This document shows, piece by piece, positions 1 through 6,541 of a stretch of DNA of 11,343 bases. The DNA is from JBOHER01 sp050701115. Its GTDB lineage: Bacteria > Actinomycetota > Actinomycetes > Mycobacteriales > Pseudonocardiaceae. The position numbers and the translations under genes are program-made. Within the stretch, counting starts at the first letter, position 1. Every line of letters begins with the position of its first letter. The DNA lies in assembly GCA_050701115.1 (NCBI GenBank), contig JBOHER010000079.1, positions 1 through 11,343 on the forward strand, in the 5' to 3' direction. The notes under the pieces are model-generated. The model saw nothing but the letters and a program-made list of their open reading frames with translations, made no database searches and was not told the origin of the DNA.

Positions 1-1
1 A

Positions 2-157
2 CCTGGCGTGTACTTCGTCGGACTCGCGTTCCAGCGGGCGTTCGCCTCCATGTTGATCGGCGGCGCGGGCACCGATGCGGAGTACGTTGCCAAGCACATC
101 GATGCCCGTTGCCAGAAATCAGCCGTCTCCCCAGTGCCGCAAGCGACAGCGTCATAG
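2..157 (+). CDS. FAD/NAD(P)-dependent oxidoreductase, C-terminal end (partial)
   Basis: Only the last 51 codons are inside the window; the gene begins upstream. The reading frame starts at base 2 and stops at TAG 155-157. The visible part reads PGVYFVGLAFQRAFASMLIG and continues into GAGTDAEYVAKHI. This is the typical C-terminal signature of flavoprotein monooxygenase-like oxidoreductases (CzcO/FMO-like, Rossmann FAD plus NAD(P) domains), in which the final strand 'GLYFVGL' packs against the FAD and is followed by a helix ending near 'AEYVVKHI'. The last 20 or so residues after KHI look like a non-conserved tail. Substrate and pathway cannot be deduced from this fragment. The gene converges with the minus-strand gene at 222-845 and a strong hairpin lies between the two stops. 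Family assignment is recognition from memory; a role in redox modification of a small molecule is inference. Confidence 0.75.
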   Translation, partial: PGVYFVGLAFQRAFASMLIGGAGTDAEYVAKHIDARCQKSAVSPVPQATAS

Positions 158-164
158 CGCGGAA

Positions 165-196
165 GCCGGTCAGAGCCCCCCAGCGCTCAGACCGGC
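165..196. terminator. Hairpin between convergent genes, probable bidirectional terminator
   Basis: GCCGGTC (165-171) pairs with GACCGGC (190-196). After an A/A mismatch, GAGC pairs with GCTC inside, around an 8-base loop. Outside an A/C mismatch, GGA (161-163) also pairs with TCC (198-200). That gives about 14 base pairs, mostly GC. It sits exactly between the stop at 157 and the opposing stop at 222, so it can serve both strands. There is no long T-run on either side, as is common in actinobacterial terminators. Confidence 0.65.
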
Positions 197-221
197 CTCC
201 AGCAGCGCGCGCCAGACCGCA

Positions 222-845
222 TCAGGCCATTTCGGGCACCCGCAGGTGCGCAAGTGCCAACTCGAACTCACAGACGTCGAGCACTTCGACGCCCGCTTCC
301 TTGGCGCCCTCTGCCCGTAGAGCGTCCGCCTTGTCCCGGCTACGCTCCATCGCTTCCATGCTGTCGAAGGTCACCGAGGACACCGCGATCGCGGACTCGC
401 GGTCGATCAGCAGGCTGGCACTGCAGAACCCGTCGAACTCCTCCAGGCCAGGCAGAATCGCCATCTTGTATACGTCGATGGCTCGCTCCAGCTTGTCAGC
501 TTCGAACCGCACCCAGGTCGCCCGGACGCAGGCCCCCTCACTCGATGCGTGGTCGCGGTGCAGGACGGCGATCTCCCACTCGTCGACCTGCGCCCGGTTA
601 CCGCCGAGGATCTCCGCGGCATGGTCGCGAACCGGCCGGAGTTCAGCTTCGCTTGCGCGCATCGCTTCCTCCGACTGCCACGCGCTGGTGGCGATGCAGC
701 GGCCGGAGTTCCGGTCGACCAGCATGGATAGACCGATACACCCGTCAATGCTCTGAAGGGTCGGCATCACCTCGTCGCGGATGTGCCTGATGCCCGCATC
801 GATCGATTCCGGATGTGCTTGCACAGTGGTGGAACGCGCGAACAC
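222..845 (-). CDS. Antibiotic biosynthesis monooxygenase-like protein, two tandem ABM-type domains
   Basis: A 207-residue protein with the GTG start at 845-843, preceded by a strong Shine-Dalgarno stretch (GGAAGGGGG) ending about five bases before it. The frame is open farther upstream (to a GTG at 962), but the protein would gain an atypical, Trp/Arg-rich leader and lose the good ribosome site, so the shorter start is preferred. The sequence is an internal duplication. Half one (about residues 1-95) contains DEVMPTLQSIDGCIGLSMLV followed by EEAMRASE. Half two (about 105-200) contains ILPGLEEFDGFCSASLLID followed by MEAMERSR. This pattern (helix, 'DG..G.S.LVDR', strand, 'W.s.EAM..S') is that of dimeric alpha/beta-barrel ABM domains, and the two halves probably form one pseudo-dimeric barrel. 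It ends HLRVPEMA, which I recognise as conserved in actinobacterial homologues. No signal peptide; cytosolic. The substrate is unknown, and monooxygenase activity should not be assumed. A 26-bp dyad lies about 94 bp upstream of the start and may control it. Confidence 0.8.
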   Translation of the reverse strand: MFARSTTVQAHPESIDAGIRHIRDEVMPTLQSIDGCIGLSMLVDRNSGRCIATSAWQSEEAMRASEAELRPVRDHAAEILGGNRAQVDEWEIAVLHRDHASSEGACVRATWVRFEADKLERAIDVYKMAILPGLEEFDGFCSASLLIDRESAIAVSSVTFDSMEAMERSRDKADALRAEGAKEAGVEVLDVCEFELALAHLRVPEMA

Positions 846-938
846 GATCCACCCCCTTCCGATCGGGGCAGCGCCCCAGTGGCGCCACCGGTCGCTCTCC
901 ACCCTGCTCCGCCAGGTGCGCTCTGGCAATGCCCAGTC

Positions 939-964
939 AGGTGCATATGTCGACAGATGCACCT
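939..964. promoter_or_regulatory. 26-bp near-perfect dyad, candidate operator
   Basis: The outer arms are AGGTGCAT (939-946) and ATGCACCT (957-964), exact reverse complements. Between them is the self-complementary octamer TGTCGACA (948-955), separated from the arms by A947 and G956, the only unpaired positions. All 26 bases are centred between 951 and 952. Such size and symmetry are usual for a dimeric repressor site (TetR- or GntR-like). It lies in the 127-bp gap between the ABM-like gene (starts at 845, minus) and the end of the dehydrogenase gene (stop at 973). It may instead act as a hairpin at the dehydrogenase 3' end, although no T-run follows. The cognate regulator is not in this window. 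Confidence 0.5.
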
Positions 965-972
965 CGGCGAAG

Positions 973-2751
973 CTAGCTGTAGTCCCAGAAGCCCTTGCCG
1001 GTCTTGCGGCCGAGGCGCCCGGCGGTGACCAGGTGCTCGAGCAGCGGGGCGGGCGAGAAGCCCGCCTCGCGGAACTCGTTGTACAGCGTGCGCTGGATGG
1101 CCAGCGAAACGTCCAGCCCGACCACGTCGAGCAGTTCGAACGGTCCCATCGGCAGGCTACAGCCGACCTTCATCGCGGTGTCGATGTCTGCCGCTTCGGC
1201 GTAGTGCGCCTCGAGCATCTTGACCGCGTCGTTGAGGTACGGGAACAACAGCGCGTTGACGATGAAACCGGCCCGGTCGCCGCAGTCCACCGCGACCTTG
1301 CCGACCTTGCCGCAGACGTCGTGCACTGTGGCGACGACGTCGGGCGCCGTGCTGATCGTGCTGACCACCTCGACCAGCTTCATCACCTGTGCCGGGTTGA
1401 AGAAATGCACGCCGATCACGTCCGACGGCCGTGAGGTGGCCGCGGCGCACTCCACCACCGGCAGCGATGAGGTCGTCGTGGCCAGCACGGCGCCCGGTTT
1501 GGTCGCCTGGTCCAGCGCCGTGAACACCTCACGCTTGATCGCGAGGTCCTCGGCGACGGCCTCCACCACGAGGTCGACGTCGGCCAGCTCGGTGAACTCG
1601 ACAGCGGGAGTGATCTTGGCCAGTGTTGCCTCGGCGTCGGCTTCGGACATCCGGCCCTTGGACACCGCCCGGTCCAGCGACTTGCGGATCTTGCCGATGG
1701 AGGCGTTGGCCTTGTCCAGGCTGCGCGCCCGCAGGACGACGTCGTAGCCCTTCTTTGCGAAGACCTCGACGATGCCGGTGGCCATGGTGCCGGTGCCGAC
1801 CACGCCGACCTTACGAACCTCGCGGGGGCCTGCACCGCTGTCTGCTTCCGACCCCGGTGTCTGCGCGTCGGCGACGACGTTGGGCGAATCCGGTTCGTCG
1901 TAGGTGTAGAAGCCTCGCCCGCTCTTCCTGCCGAGCAGCCCCGCAGAGATCATCTGCTTGAGGATGGGCGCCGGTGCGTGCAGGCGGTTGCGGGACTGGG
2001 CGTACATCGAGTCCAGGATCTCGTAGGCGGTGTCCAGCCCGATCAGGTCGAGCAGGGCGAGTGGGCCCATCGGATACCCGCAGCCGAACCGCATCGCGGC
2101 GTCCAGGTCCTCCCTAGTGGCGTAGCGCTGCTCGTACATGGTCACCGCGTGGTTGAGATAGCCGAACAGCAGCGCGTTGGCGATGAAGCCCGCCCGGTCG
2201 CCAGTCACCACCGGGGTCTTACCGATCCGTTCGACGAGCGCCACCACGTCGTCGATCACCTCATGTTCGGTGACCACCGTGCGCACCAACTCCACCAGCT
2301 TGAGCACCGGGGCAGGGTTGAAGAAGTGCATCCCGACGACCTTGCCCGGCCGCGGCGTGTGCACGCCGATCTGGGTGATGGACAGCGATGAGGTGTTGGA
2401 CGCCAGGATCACGTCGGGCTGGGTGACCTTGTCCAGCTTCTCGAACAGCTCGGCCTTGAGATCCAGATGCTCCGGGATCGCCTCGACCACCAGATCCACA
2501 TCGGCGAGGTCTTCCAGCGCGGTGGTGTAGCTGATCCGCCCGAGCAGTTCGGCGCGGGCCGCCTCGTCCAGCTTGCCCTTGGCGAGTGCGCGACCGGTGG
2601 AGTGTTCGATGTGTCCTCGTGCGCGGGCCACGCACTCCTCGTCGAGTTCCACCCCGACCACGGAAATGCCGCTCCTCGCGAATACCTCCGCGATCCCGGC
2701 ACCCATCGTGCCGAGGCCGATAACTCCTACGGATGCGAACTCACGCGCCAC
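973..2751 (-). CDS. 3-hydroxyacyl-CoA dehydrogenase with two complete dehydrogenase modules
   Basis: A 592-residue cytosolic protein. The start is GTG at 2751-2749 with GGAGG six bases upstream, an unambiguous ribosome site. It is a tandem fusion of two 3HCDH units (each Rossmann domain plus helical C-terminal domain), joined by a linker at about 286-312. Module 1 (1-285) has nucleotide loop GLGTMG (12-17), acidic E35 at the end of the second strand, the SNTSSL motif (118-123), catalytic His142 and Glu154, and Asn192. Module 2 (313-592) has GTGTMA (319-324), TTTSSL (425-430), His449, Glu461 and Asn499. The His/Glu spacing of 12 matches the known catalytic dyad in both. The reaction is NAD(P)-linked oxidation of (S)-3-hydroxyacyl-CoA, or reduction of acetoacetyl-CoA, in beta-oxidation or butyryl-CoA metabolism. 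About 590-residue double-HAD proteins are known in actinobacteria, so this is not an assembly fusion. Module 2 lacks the third Rossmann glycine and the acidic ribose-binding residue (A342, flanked by R341 and R343), suggesting a different cofactor preference. There is no adjacent thiolase or hydratase partner; the crotonase at 4023-4796 is separate. Confidence 0.93.
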   Translation of the reverse strand: MAREFASVGVIGLGTMGAGIAEVFARSGISVVGVELDEECVARARGHIEHSTGRALAKGKLDEAARAELLGRISYTTALEDLADVDLVVEAIPEHLDLKAELFEKLDKVTQPDVILASNTSSLSITQIGVHTPRPGKVVGMHFFNPAPVLKLVELVRTVVTEHEVIDDVVALVERIGKTPVVTGDRAGFIANALLFGYLNHAVTMYEQRYATREDLDAAMRFGCGYPMGPLALLDLIGLDTAYEILDSMYAQSRNRLHAPAPILKQMISAGLLGRKSGRGFYTYDEPDSPNVVADAQTPGSEADSGAGPREVRKVGVVGTGTMATGIVEVFAKKGYDVVLRARSLDKANASIGKIRKSLDRAVSKGRMSEADAEATLAKITPAVEFTELADVDLVVEAVAEDLAIKREVFTALDQATKPGAVLATTTSSLPVVECAAATSRPSDVIGVHFFNPAQVMKLVEVVSTISTAPDVVATVHDVCGKVGKVAVDCGDRAGFIVNALLFPYLNDAVKMLEAHYAEAADIDTAMKVGCSLPMGPFELLDVVGLDVSLAIQRTLYNEFREAGFSPAPLLEHLVTAGRLGRKTGKGFWDYS

Positions 2752-2864
2752 TGCAAGCCTCCATTAGTCGGCTACTCGTCGGTAGTGTGCCCCGATAGTG
2801 CCATGGATCACGCGTTTTGGCCGAGGCCTCAACGAGGGGAATCTGCGGGCAGACGCACAGCCTG

Positions 2865-3076
2865 TCAGACCTTGGGCAGCTTGGCCAGCACCGATCTGGC
2901 CAGCGTAATGGCCTTTCCGCAGGCCTCATCCGGCTCCTCGTCGCCTGCGGGCGGGTAGCCGAAGCGGAAGCCGACGGTGACGAACGGCCGTCCGCCAGAC
3001 AAGGTGCAGGCGTGCAGTCCGCCGGCCTTCTTCGTGGCATCCTCTGCGCGGTGATCCCGATGTTCGGATCTTGCAC
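2865..3076 (-). pseudogene. Small frameshifted gene or remnant downstream of nucS, function unknown
   Basis: Two reading frames together resemble one small protein of about 70 residues. From GTG 3076-3074 the frame reads VQDPNIGITAQR and then becomes Arg/Pro-rich and implausible. From about 3050 downward the neighbouring frame reads EDATKKAGGLHACTLSGG, continues RPFVTVGFRFGYPPAGDEEP and finishes with CGKAITLARSVLAKLPKV before TGA at 2867-2865. The second frame has no ATG or GTG start of its own and hits a stop upstream at 3095-3093. The span of 212 bases is one short of a multiple of three, consistent with a single-base deletion (or a two-base insertion) near 3035-3055. The C-terminal pattern 'C..A..LA.SVL.KLP' is loosely like the end of DUF3558-type secreted lipoproteins, but there is no signal peptide here and I do not assign a family. 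It could also be a sequencing error in a real gene. Confidence 0.55.
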
Positions 3077-3109
3077 CTGTGCACGTTAGCGGTCAGTTGC
3101 CGGGGCGTT

Positions 3110-3781
3110 TCAGAACAGCCGGAACACGTCGGATTCGATGCCGCGCAGCGCGTCGTAATCCAACGTGACACAGCGGATGCCCCGGTCCTGCGCAAGCGTG
3201 CGCGCCTGCGGCTTGATCTGCTGCGCGGCGAAGATTCCCCGCACCGGAGCCAGCAGCGGGTCACGGTTGAGCAGTTCGAGGTACCGGGTCAGCTGCTCGA
3301 CCCCGTCGATCTCGCCGCGCCGCTTGATCTCCACCGCGATCGACAGCCCGCTGGCATCGCGCGCGAGAATGTCGACCGGGCCGATCGCCGTCGGGTATTC
3401 CCTGCGCACCAGGCTGTATCCCTCGCCGAGGGTGGCGATGTGCTCGGCGAGCAACTCTTGCAGGTGCGCCTCGACTCCATCCTTGACCAGGCCGGGCTCG
3501 GCACCGAGTTCGTGCGCGAGGTCGTGCAGCACCTCTTTGATGGTGATCACGAGCTTCTCGCCCGCCTTGTTCTGCACGGTCCATACGCCGCCGTCGTCGA
3601 CGTTGTCCTGGATGAGCCAGCACGGCGGGCTCATCCAGTTCAACGGTTTGTAGGCCCGATCATCGGAGTGCACCGATACCGAGCCATCGGACTTGACCAG
3701 CAGCAGCCGATTCGCCATGGGCAGATGGGCGGTGAGCCGGCCCGCGTAGTCGACCTTGCATCGGGCAATCACTAAGCGCAC
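3110..3781 (-). CDS. nucS: Mismatch-specific endonuclease NucS/EndoMS
   Basis: A 223-residue protein starting at GTG 3781-3779. The N-terminus MRLVIARCKVDYAGRLTAHL and the following DRAYKPLNWMSPPCW (41-55) are hallmark sequences of actinobacterial NucS. The N-terminal half (about 1-100) is the dimerisation and DNA-binding domain. The C-terminal half is a RecB-like nuclease with D137 (GPVDILARD) and the E151-x-K153 pair (VEIKRRGE), followed by VEQLTRYLE (161-169). NucS dimers cut both strands at G/T, G/G and T/T mismatches and supply non-canonical mismatch repair in actinobacteria that lack MutS/MutL. The extreme C-terminus ESDVFRLF fits the hydrophobic tail reported to contact the sliding clamp. 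No clear Shine-Dalgarno precedes the first GTG; a second GTG three codons in (3772-3770) is an alternative. It is divergent, with 53 bp between starts, from a decayed Nudix gene, and a frameshifted small gene lies 33 bp downstream. Confidence 0.96.
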   Translation of the reverse strand: MRLVIARCKVDYAGRLTAHLPMANRLLLVKSDGSVSVHSDDRAYKPLNWMSPPCWLIQDNVDDGGVWTVQNKAGEKLVITIKEVLHDLAHELGAEPGLVKDGVEAHLQELLAEHIATLGEGYSLVRREYPTAIGPVDILARDASGLSIAVEIKRRGEIDGVEQLTRYLELLNRDPLLAPVRGIFAAQQIKPQARTLAQDRGIRCVTLDYDALRGIESDVFRLF

Positions 3782-3834
3782 GCGAGGCAGGGTATGCGAT
3801 AGGGCACTCTGCGCGCTCAGGCAGGATCGCGCAC

Positions 3835-4026
3835 ATGGAGACGCTGGGTTCCCGAGAGGTCTACGCGAACAACTGGATGCGGGTGCGCGAGGACGCGATT
3901 CTGCGTCCGGACGGGAGGGAGCTTGCCGCGCGGGAGTTGCAGGAGGAGACCGGGGTGCGCGCGGGCAGCATGGTGGAGATCGGCCTACTCGACGTCGCTC
4001 CCGGGTTGGCCAGCCAGCGGCCCTAA
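3835..4026 (+). pseudogene. Nudix hydrolase remnant with internal deletion and lost C-terminus
   Basis: An open frame of 63 codons from ATG 3835 (AGGA eight bases upstream) to TAA 4024-4026. The first 28 residues, METLGSREVYANNWMRVRED then AILRPDG, match the N-terminus of ADP-ribose-pyrophosphatase-like Nudix proteins. The frame then jumps directly to LAARELQEETGVRAG, the second half of the Nudix box (RELxEExGV). The intervening strand-rich region with 'EQYRYP...WEFPQG', including the glycine and first glutamate of the box (GX5EX7REUXEEXGU), is missing. By family length this is an in-frame loss of very roughly 55-70 residues. The protein also ends at LDVAPGLASQRP, where homologues continue for another 60 or so residues. 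The 3' end is replaced by the end of the crotonase gene, and the two stop codons overlap on opposite strands (4023-4026). Without the metal-binding half box it should be inactive. The surviving start, ribosome site and frame suggest recent decay. Confidence 0.75.
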
Positions 4027-4796
4027 TCCGGCCACTCCGGGGTGCGCTTCTCCAGGAATGCGGCCATGCCTTCCTTGGCGCCGGGTGACTGGGCGGCTTG
4101 CGCCATCACGTCGATCGCTACCGTGTAGGCGTCCTCCTCCGGCCGGTCCAGCTGGGCGTACAGGGTTCGTTTGCCCAGGGCCTTGCTCGCCCGACTGCCC
4201 CGGGTGGCCCGCTCCAGCAGTTCGGCGACGGCGTCATCCAGGTCGGCGTCCGGCACCACCCGGTTGACCAGCCCCCACTGCTCCGCGGTTGCCGCATCAA
4301 CAACGTCACCGGTCAGCGCCAGCTCCATCAGCCGTTTGCGCCCCACCGCTCGGGCCACTGGCACGGCGGGCGTGTGGCAGAACCAGCCACCCTTGCCGCC
4401 GGGCAGCGCGAACCCGGCCGACTCGGCTGCCACCGCCAGATCGCAGGACGCCACCAGCTGGCAACCTGCCGCCGTCGCAAGGCCGTGCACCCGCGCGATC
4501 ACCACCTGGGGCACCGACTGGATCGTGCGCATCACGTTGGTGCACAAGTCCAGCAACTCGCGGACACCGCCCAAGTCCCGAGCCGCCACATCGGCGAAGT
4601 CATGGCCGGCGGAGAACACCGGACCCGCACCGGCCAGCACGATGCCGGTCGCGTCACTGGAGCCGACCTCCTCGAAGGCCGCGAGCAGTTCGGACAGATG
4701 GTCGGCCGACAGCGAATTTCGCCGCGCGGCCCGGTTCATCGTGATCGTGACGGTATCGCCGTCGCGCTTGACCAGGATGTGCTCGTAGTCGCCCAT
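4023..4796 (-). CDS. Crotonase-family protein, ECHDC3-like (enoyl-CoA hydratase/isomerase fold)
   Basis: A 257-residue protein starting at ATG 4796-4794 with a modest GAGAG ribosome site. It shows the crotonase fold throughout: NRAARRNSLS (21-30), first oxyanion-hole segment FSAGHDF (61-67), second segment HGLATAAGCQLVASCDLA (104-121), and C-terminal AFLEKRTPEW. The combination AAGCQLVASCD, FALPGGKGGWFCHTP and RAVGRKRLMELALTGD is close to the ECHDC3 branch as I recall human ECHDC3, which has HGLATAAGCQLVASCD. In classical hydratases two glutamates activate water. Here the equivalent positions are Gln113 and Gly133, so hydration of enoyl-CoA is unlikely, and the true reaction and acyl-CoA ligand are unknown. 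The oxyanion hole is intact, so CoA-thioester binding is expected. The gene is 42 bp downstream of ptsI, same strand and same frame, so read-through transcription from the fructose operon is possible, but a functional link is not evident. It is convergent with the Nudix remnant. Confidence 0.88.
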   Translation of the reverse strand: MGDYEHILVKRDGDTVTITMNRAARRNSLSADHLSELLAAFEEVGSSDATGIVLAGAGPVFSAGHDFADVAARDLGGVRELLDLCTNVMRTIQSVPQVVIARVHGLATAAGCQLVASCDLAVAAESAGFALPGGKGGWFCHTPAVPVARAVGRKRLMELALTGDVVDAATAEQWGLVNRVVPDADLDDAVAELLERATRGSRASKALGKRTLYAQLDRPEEDAYTVAIDVMAQAAQSPGAKEGMAAFLEKRTPEWPD

Positions 4797-4833
4797 ACTC
4801 TCGACGTTAACCCCGGTTGGGGGATCGGCGCGA

Positions 4834-4846
4834 CCTCCTTAGGAGG
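4834..4846 (-). other. Hairpin around the ptsI stop codon with an orphan Shine-Dalgarno
   Basis: On the minus strand the ptsI mRNA ends CCTCC-TAA-GGAGG, a 5-bp stem with the stop codon UAA as its loop. Reading on, TAAGGAGGT contains a perfect Shine-Dalgarno core. No start codon follows at normal distance; the next ATG (4796) is about 37 bases away. The stem would hide this site by pairing it with its own anti-SD-like arm. A second small stem, CCCC-AACC-GGGG, follows at about 4811-4822. Neither has a T-run. It might be a weak terminator, a translation or readthrough signal, or chance. Confidence 0.35.
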
Positions 4847-6503
4847 GCACCGCGCACCGGGTGGCGACCGCCGAACGCGCATCGGCCGCATCGGCCGCCG
4901 CCAGCGCGAGGTCAGCCAGCTCCGCGCAGTCCGCCTCGGTATGTGCGGCCAGCGCCTGCCGCACTGCGGGCACTGCGGCAGGGGCCATGGACAGGCTGGT
5001 CACGCCGAACCCCACCAGCACCAGCGCGAGCAGCGGGTCGCTGGCTGCCTCGCCGCACACCCCGACCGGCTTGCCGATGGCACGACCGGCTTCGGCGGTG
5101 CGCTGCACCAGCTCCAGCAACGCGGGCTGCCACGGATCGAGCAACTCACCGAGCGCGGAGGCCATTCGGTCCGCGGCGAAGGTGTACTGGCCGAGGTCAT
5201 TGGTGCCGATGCTGGCGAAGTCGCATTCGGCGAGCAGCCGGGACGCACGCAGGGCCGCAGCGGGCACCTCGACCATCGTCCCGGCCACCGGCAACCCGTG
5301 CGAGTGCGCCAGTTCCGAGAAGTCCCTGGCCTCGGCCGGCGTGGAGACCATCGGCGCCATCACCCAGACGTCCGCATCGTTGTCGGCGCGAGCGGCGGCG
5401 ATCGCGGTCAGCTGGTTGTCCAGCATCCGGGGGTGGCTGCCCGCCAGCCGCAGCCCGCGCACACCGAGCGCGGGGTTGGGCTCGTCACCGTGGTCGACGA
5501 AGGCCAGCGGCTTGTCCGCACCGGCGTCCAGGGTCCGCACCACCACCTTGCGTCCGGCGAACGCCGCGAACACCGCCGCATAGGACCGGGTCTGCTCGGC
5601 CACGGTCGGCTCGGTGGTCCTGTTCAGGTAGAGGAACTCGGTGCGCAGCAGGCCGACGCCTTCGCTGTCCGCGCTCGCGGCTGCGCTCAGCTCGCTCTGC
5701 GCGCCCAGATTGACGAGCAACGCGACCGCCTTGCCGTCCGAGGTACGGCCGGGTCCCTTGCTGGCCGCCAGCGCGCGGGCGCGCTCGTCGGCCTGCGCCA
5801 TGGCCCGCTTCACCTCGGCGGGATCGGGGTCAACGACCACGGTGCCCGCACCACCGTCTACCAGCACCTGAACGCCGTCGGCAAGTCCGGCGGCAGGCGC
5901 GCAGCCCACGATCGCCGGGATACCCAGCGACTTCGCCAGAATTGCGGTGTGGCTGGTCGGCCCACCCTGTTCAGTGATGATCGCCAGTATCCGCGCGGGG
6001 TCCAGCGTCGCGGTATCAGCCGGCGCGAGGTCGGTGGCGACCAGCACGATCGGGTGGCCAGGATCGGGGATTCCCGGCATGGGCAGGCCGAGCAACTCGG
6101 CGACGGCGCGGTTGCGCAGGTCGTCCAGGTCAGCGGCCCGCTCGGCGAGGTAGCCGCCAGCAGCCTCCAGGCTCGTCCGGAACACCCCGAACGCCTGCGC
6201 GATGGCGTGCGGCAGCGACCGGCCTGAATCGAGGGCCTTACCAACCCGGTCGGCCAGCGCGGGGTCGCGCGGCATCATGGATTGGGCGAACAGCACATCG
6301 GCCGACGGCCCTTTCGCCTGTGCGGCCCGAGCGTCCAATTCGGACGCGACCGCCTCCAACGCGCGCCGTGCCCGATCCATCGCCTCGGCGACGTCAGGTT
6401 CCGGACCGCTATCGGCAGGCAGCGCGGTCGGGGCGGCCAGCCGGGCCACCGGCCCCGCCGCCACACCGACGCTCACTCCCGTGCCTGCCACATTGCCGGC
6501 CAT
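4839..6503 (-). CDS. ptsI: Phosphotransferase system Enzyme I (PEP-protein phosphotransferase)
   Basis: A 554-residue cytosolic enzyme that takes phosphate from phosphoenolpyruvate and passes it to HPr, the first step of PTS sugar uptake. The start chosen is ATG 6503-6501. It has GGGAGG five bases upstream and gives MAGNVAGTGVSVGVAAGPVA, the usual EI N-terminus and length. Longer in-frame starts exist (ATG 6530, TTG 6551, the latter just past the ptsH stop) but lack such a site. Phosphohistidine motif EQGGPTSHTAILAKSLGIPA has active His185. The C-terminal PEP-binding TIM barrel shows GLLRTEFLYL (Arg287), VRTLDAGADKP (Arg323), VEVP (Glu412), GTNDL (Asn435, Asp436) and GVCGEAASDP with acid/base Cys483. 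All expected catalytic residues are present, so it should be active. It follows ptsH by 38 bases in the same transcript. Co-location of EI and HPr with the fructose genes makes this PTS self-sufficient. Confidence 0.96.
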   Translation of the reverse strand: MAGNVAGTGVSVGVAAGPVARLAAPTALPADSGPEPDVAEAMDRARRALEAVASELDARAAQAKGPSADVLFAQSMMPRDPALADRVGKALDSGRSLPHAIAQAFGVFRTSLEAAGGYLAERAADLDDLRNRAVAELLGLPMPGIPDPGHPIVLVATDLAPADTATLDPARILAIITEQGGPTSHTAILAKSLGIPAIVGCAPAAGLADGVQVLVDGGAGTVVVDPDPAEVKRAMAQADERARALAASKGPGRTSDGKAVALLVNLGAQSELSAAASADSEGVGLLRTEFLYLNRTTEPTVAEQTRSYAAVFAAFAGRKVVVRTLDAGADKPLAFVDHGDEPNPALGVRGLRLAGSHPRMLDNQLTAIAAARADNDADVWVMAPMVSTPAEARDFSELAHSHGLPVAGTMVEVPAAALRASRLLAECDFASIGTNDLGQYTFAADRMASALGELLDPWQPALLELVQRTAEAGRAIGKPVGVCGEAASDPLLALVLVGFGVTSLSMAPAAVPAVRQALAAHTEADCAELADLALAAADAADARSAVATRCAVPS

Positions 6504-6541
6504 CTCGACCTCCCGCACCCCTAGCGCCATTGCTTGCTCAG

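Noticed and set aside
254..790. Long plus-strand frames opposite the ABM-like gene
   Set aside because: They are shadows of the minus-strand gene, Arg/Pro/Ser-rich, without a family match.
2752..2864. Promoter or operator for the double dehydrogenase
   Set aside because: Weak matches (CACTAT, short CTAC/GTAG repeat, GAGGCCTC palindrome) do not combine with correct spacing; apart from the GGAGG ribosome site nothing is convincing.
4098..6227. A 709-codon open frame on the plus strand opposite the crotonase and ptsI
   Set aside because: Both genes beneath it are firmly identified on the minus strand. The long frame is a high-GC antisense artefact rich in His, Arg, Gly and Gln and shows no domain.
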